In this document: positions 62,115 through 64,000 of the stretch, one piece after another
How the letters are laid out: every line of letters begins with the position of its first letter
Numbering within the stretch: position 1 is the first letter of the stretch
Source: Flavobacteriales bacterium
GTDB taxonomy: Bacteria; Bacteroidota; Bacteroidia; Flavobacteriales_F; PHOS-HE28
Assembly (NCBI GenBank): GCA_016703105.1
Contig: JADJCS010000005.1
Span: 186,001-250,000, forward strand
Direction of reading: 5' to 3'
DNA: 64,000 nt
Program-made: the position numbers and the translations under genes
The notes under the pieces: model-generated
Databases searched by the model: none
Told to the model about the DNA's origin: nothing
Seen by the model: the letters and a program-made list of their open reading frames with translations, nothing else

Positions 62115-63245
62115 ATGAGCAAACGCGACCCGTACGAGATCCTGGGCGTTCAGAAGAACGCCAGTGCCGACGAGATCAAGAAGGCCTACCGCAAACAGGC
62201 CATCAAGTTCCATCCGGACAAAAACCCGGGCGACAAGGCCGCCGAGGAGAAGTTCAAGGAAGCGGCTACCGCGTACGAGATCCTGAGCGATCCGGACAAG
62301 AAGGCCAAATACGACCGATTCGGTCACAACGCACCGGGTGGCTTCGGGGGCGGAGGCTTCCACGGCGGCGGCATGAACATGGAGGACATCTTCTCCCAGT
62401 TCGGCGACGTTTTCGGAGAAGCCTTCGGGGGTGGTGCCTTTGGCGGTTTCGGTGGCCGCTCGCGGGGGAACCGTGTGGTGAAGGGCAGCAACCTGCGTGT
62501 GCGCATCAAGCTCACGTTGGAGGAGATCGCCTTGGGAGCCGAAAAGAAGATCAAGGTGACCAAGTTGGTGCGGGGCAAGGGCAGCGAGTACGGGGCCTGT
62601 TCCACGTGCAAGGGCAGCGGCCAGGTGACGCGCGTGCAGAGCACCTTTCTAGGTGCGATGCAAACGGTGAGCACCTGTCCCACCTGCGGCGGTGTTGGCC
62701 AGACCGCTAGCAAGCGCGCACCCGGCAGCGATGAGCACGGGTTGGTGCGCGAAGAGGTGGTGCTGCCGATCAAGATCCCCGCCGGTGTCGAAGAAGGCAT
62801 GCAGCTCAATGTGAGCGGCATGGGCAATGAAGCTCCAGCAGGTGGTATACCAGGCGATCTGCTCGTTGTGATCGAAGAGGAACCGCACAACGAACTGCGC
62901 CGCGAAGGCCATCACCTGCACCACGAAGCGTATGTGAGCATGCCCGACGCGGCCTTGGGAACGAGCATCGAAGTGCCGATCGTACAAGGCAAGGCGAAGG
63001 TGAAAGTGGAACCCGGCACACAGAGCGGCACCACCTTGCGCCTGCGCGGCAAAGGCCTGCCCGATGTACACGGCCGCGGCCACGGGGACCTGCTCGTGCA
63101 TCTTATGGTGTGGACCCCCACCGACCTGAACAAGACCGATCGCGAAACGCTGGAGAAACTGCGCCACAGTCCCGGCTTCGCACCCAAGCCCACCGCGAAG
63201 GACAAAGGCTTCTTCGAGCGCGTCCGGGAGATGTTCGGGAATTGA
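62115..63245 (+). CDS. dnaJ: Chaperone DnaJ lacking zinc site I
   Basis: Co-chaperone that delivers substrates to DnaK and triggers its ATPase. It has 376 residues. The J domain is intact with HPD at residues 33-35, followed by a Gly/Phe-rich linker (about 73-115). Classical DnaJ has four CxxCxGxG motifs forming two zinc sites. Here only motifs 2 and 3 remain (CSTCKGSG from Cys162, CPTCGGVG from Cys188), which make zinc site II. Motif 1 is deleted in frame (KLVRGKGSEYGAC) and motif 4 is replaced (KRAPGSDEHG). The C-terminal substrate-binding domain is normal (PIKIPAGVEEGMQL, IEVPIVQGKAKVKVEPGTQS). Confidence 0.96.
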   Translation: MSKRDPYEILGVQKNASADEIKKAYRKQAIKFHPDKNPGDKAAEEKFKEAATAYEILSDPDKKAKYDRFGHNAPGGFGGGGFHGGGMNMEDIFSQFGDVFGEAFGGGAFGGFGGRSRGNRVVKGSNLRVRIKLTLEEIALGAEKKIKVTKLVRGKGSEYGACSTCKGSGQVTRVQSTFLGAMQTVSTCPTCGGVGQTASKRAPGSDEHGLVREEVVLPIKIPAGVEEGMQLNVSGMGNEAPAGGIPGDLLVVIEEEPHNELRREGHHLHHEAYVSMPDAALGTSIEVPIVQGKAKVKVEPGTQSGTTLRLRGKGLPDVHGRGHGDLLVHLMVWTPTDLNKTDRETLEKLRHSPGFAPKPTAKDKGFFERVREMFGN

Positions 63246-63322
63246 TCCTTGTTCTAAGCGGCACAGGGCGCAGCAACGTTCCATCATTTCGCGCGTTGGC
63301 TACATTGGTCTCCACCGCGACC

Positions 63323-63919
63323 ATGCTGCCCGCTCAACGTCCACCCGGTCAAAGACGGTCATCTCCACGATCGCCAGAGGAAGAAGGCCCTTGGGGTCGG
63401 TTCCATTGGAGTTGGTTGGTCCCCATCTGGTTCCTCTGCCTAGCTGCGGTGTACATCCTGGCACTCCCCACCTTGCTCACCGTGGACGGTTGGCTGCGGA
63501 TGATCGGTGCGATCGTGGGGATCACCGCTTTCGTTCTCCTCCTTCTGGATCGCAAGTACAAGTTCGGCCCTTGGGCTTCTGCGATGATCGGTCTCTTCGG
63601 GGTGCTTCCGCTCGCGGTGATGCTGCTCCTGACGACCAATCGCATGTTCGGGACGGAGCATGAAGAAAGGTATCGTATCACAGGCATCGAGCGAAGAGCC
63701 GAGTTGAGCGGTTTGTTGCTGCATCTCGAGAACGGCGCTTACGCGGACTTCCCGCGCCGTATGCGTATCGCGCCCCGCGATGGAGAGGTGTGGTACGCGA
63801 GCGAGATACACTATCGGATCCACAACGGTTTGCTGGGTATCCCGGTCATCCTTGAGCAAGAACTTCTCCCCTCGGCGGACCATACCCTGCTTCCTGAAGT
63901 GCCTCGCGCCCGGCCATGA
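63323..63919 (+). CDS. Hypothetical membrane protein
   Basis: Protein of 198 residues. A short basic, Pro-rich N-terminus is followed by three predicted membrane helices (LVPIWFLCLAAVYILALP, MIGAIVGITAFVLLLL, IGLFGVLPLAVMLLL), then about 85 soluble residues rich in charge. No family recognised. A weak box (TACATTGG) lies 14 bases before the ATG. The stop overlaps the next start (ATGA, 63916-63919). Confidence 0.65.
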   Translation: MLPAQRPPGQRRSSPRSPEEEGPWGRFHWSWLVPIWFLCLAAVYILALPTLLTVDGWLRMIGAIVGITAFVLLLLDRKYKFGPWASAMIGLFGVLPLAVMLLLTTNRMFGTEHEERYRITGIERRAELSGLLLHLENGAYADFPRRMRIAPRDGEVWYASEIHYRIHNGLLGIPVILEQELLPSADHTLLPEVPRARP

Positions 63920-64000
63920 GCGGATCGCTTCTTCGCTTTCTCGCGCCCATGATCGGGGTCCTGCTCTTCGCCACCGCGTGGCTGGTGCATCGCGAACGGC
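63916..64000 (+). CDS. Membrane-anchored protein, 3' end cut by the window
   Basis: Only 28 codons are visible: MSGSLLRFLAPMIGVLLFAT and then AWLVHRER. This is one membrane helix or signal anchor. It is coupled to the preceding gene by an ATGA overlap, so the two products may work together. Function cannot be told. Confidence 0.5.
   Translation, partial: MSGSLLRFLAPMIGVLLFATAWLVHRER

Noticed and set aside
63301..63308. TACATTGG as a promoter of the last membrane-protein pair
   Set aside because: It departs from TAnnTTTG in the conserved T's and G position, so I did not list it as a feature.

Overview
The window comes from a high-G+C member of the Bacteroidota, most like an uncultured Flavobacteriales lineage. 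This placement is inferred from gene content and promoters. It holds a PorP/SprF protein, a PorE-like OmpA lipoprotein and a CHU_C (type B) sorting domain, all belonging to the type IX secretion system (T9SS). It also has DUF4290 beside murA, a Zn-free bL36, a str block that runs straight into S10-spc-alpha without tuf, and repeated copies of the Bacteroidota -7 promoter box TAnnTTTG, often in the G+C-shifted form TAnnTTCG. Shine-Dalgarno sites are rare, as expected for the phylum.

Layout. 1-2,000: lipA (cut by the edge) and an outer-membrane-like protein, divergent from an OsmC protein, then a 42-residue lipoprotein. 2,123-8,683: a tightly packed run of ung, BamA-like protein, L,D-transpeptidase, rmuC, GWxTD lipoprotein and rlmB. 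8,568-9,744: a poor region with homopolymers and gene remnants. 9,745-25,312: a secretion/adhesion cluster made of a small exported protein, a ~4,110-residue adhesin with 44 SprB-type repeats, PorP/SprF and a PorE-like lipoprotein. 25,322-30,438: a conserved TPR-like protein, a secreted M1 peptidase and a Fic protein whose catalytic His is replaced. 30,788-48,920: 32 genes of the str, S10, spc and alpha ribosomal blocks, with secY, map, infA and rpoA. 49,110-57,164: a secreted sugar-dehydrogenase-like protein inserted ahead of carA and eno, then an outer-membrane-like protein and uvrD/pcrA. 57,166-64,000: two envelope proteins, DUF4290-murA, a TlpA-like thioredoxin, grpE-dnaJ and two membrane proteins, the last one cut by the edge.

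The most distinctive element is the adhesin cluster. Its repeats fall into two families (WNT type and WTGPNG type) arranged in blocks, with a two-repeat module recurring three times. Other points are a DnaJ that has lost one of its two zinc sites on both halves, a MurA with Asp in place of the catalytic Cys, a uS3 with a 66-residue Gly/Arg tail, a repeat family in three gaps of the alpha operon, and promoter boxes so close to start codons that several mRNAs should be nearly leaderless.

Four genes (the adhesin, rpsK, the sugar dehydrogenase and uvrD) carry in total five apparent small indels. Two fall in rpsK, which cannot plausibly be dead, so I read most of them as consensus errors from long-read sequencing. 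Gene boundaries below are given across these frameshifts.
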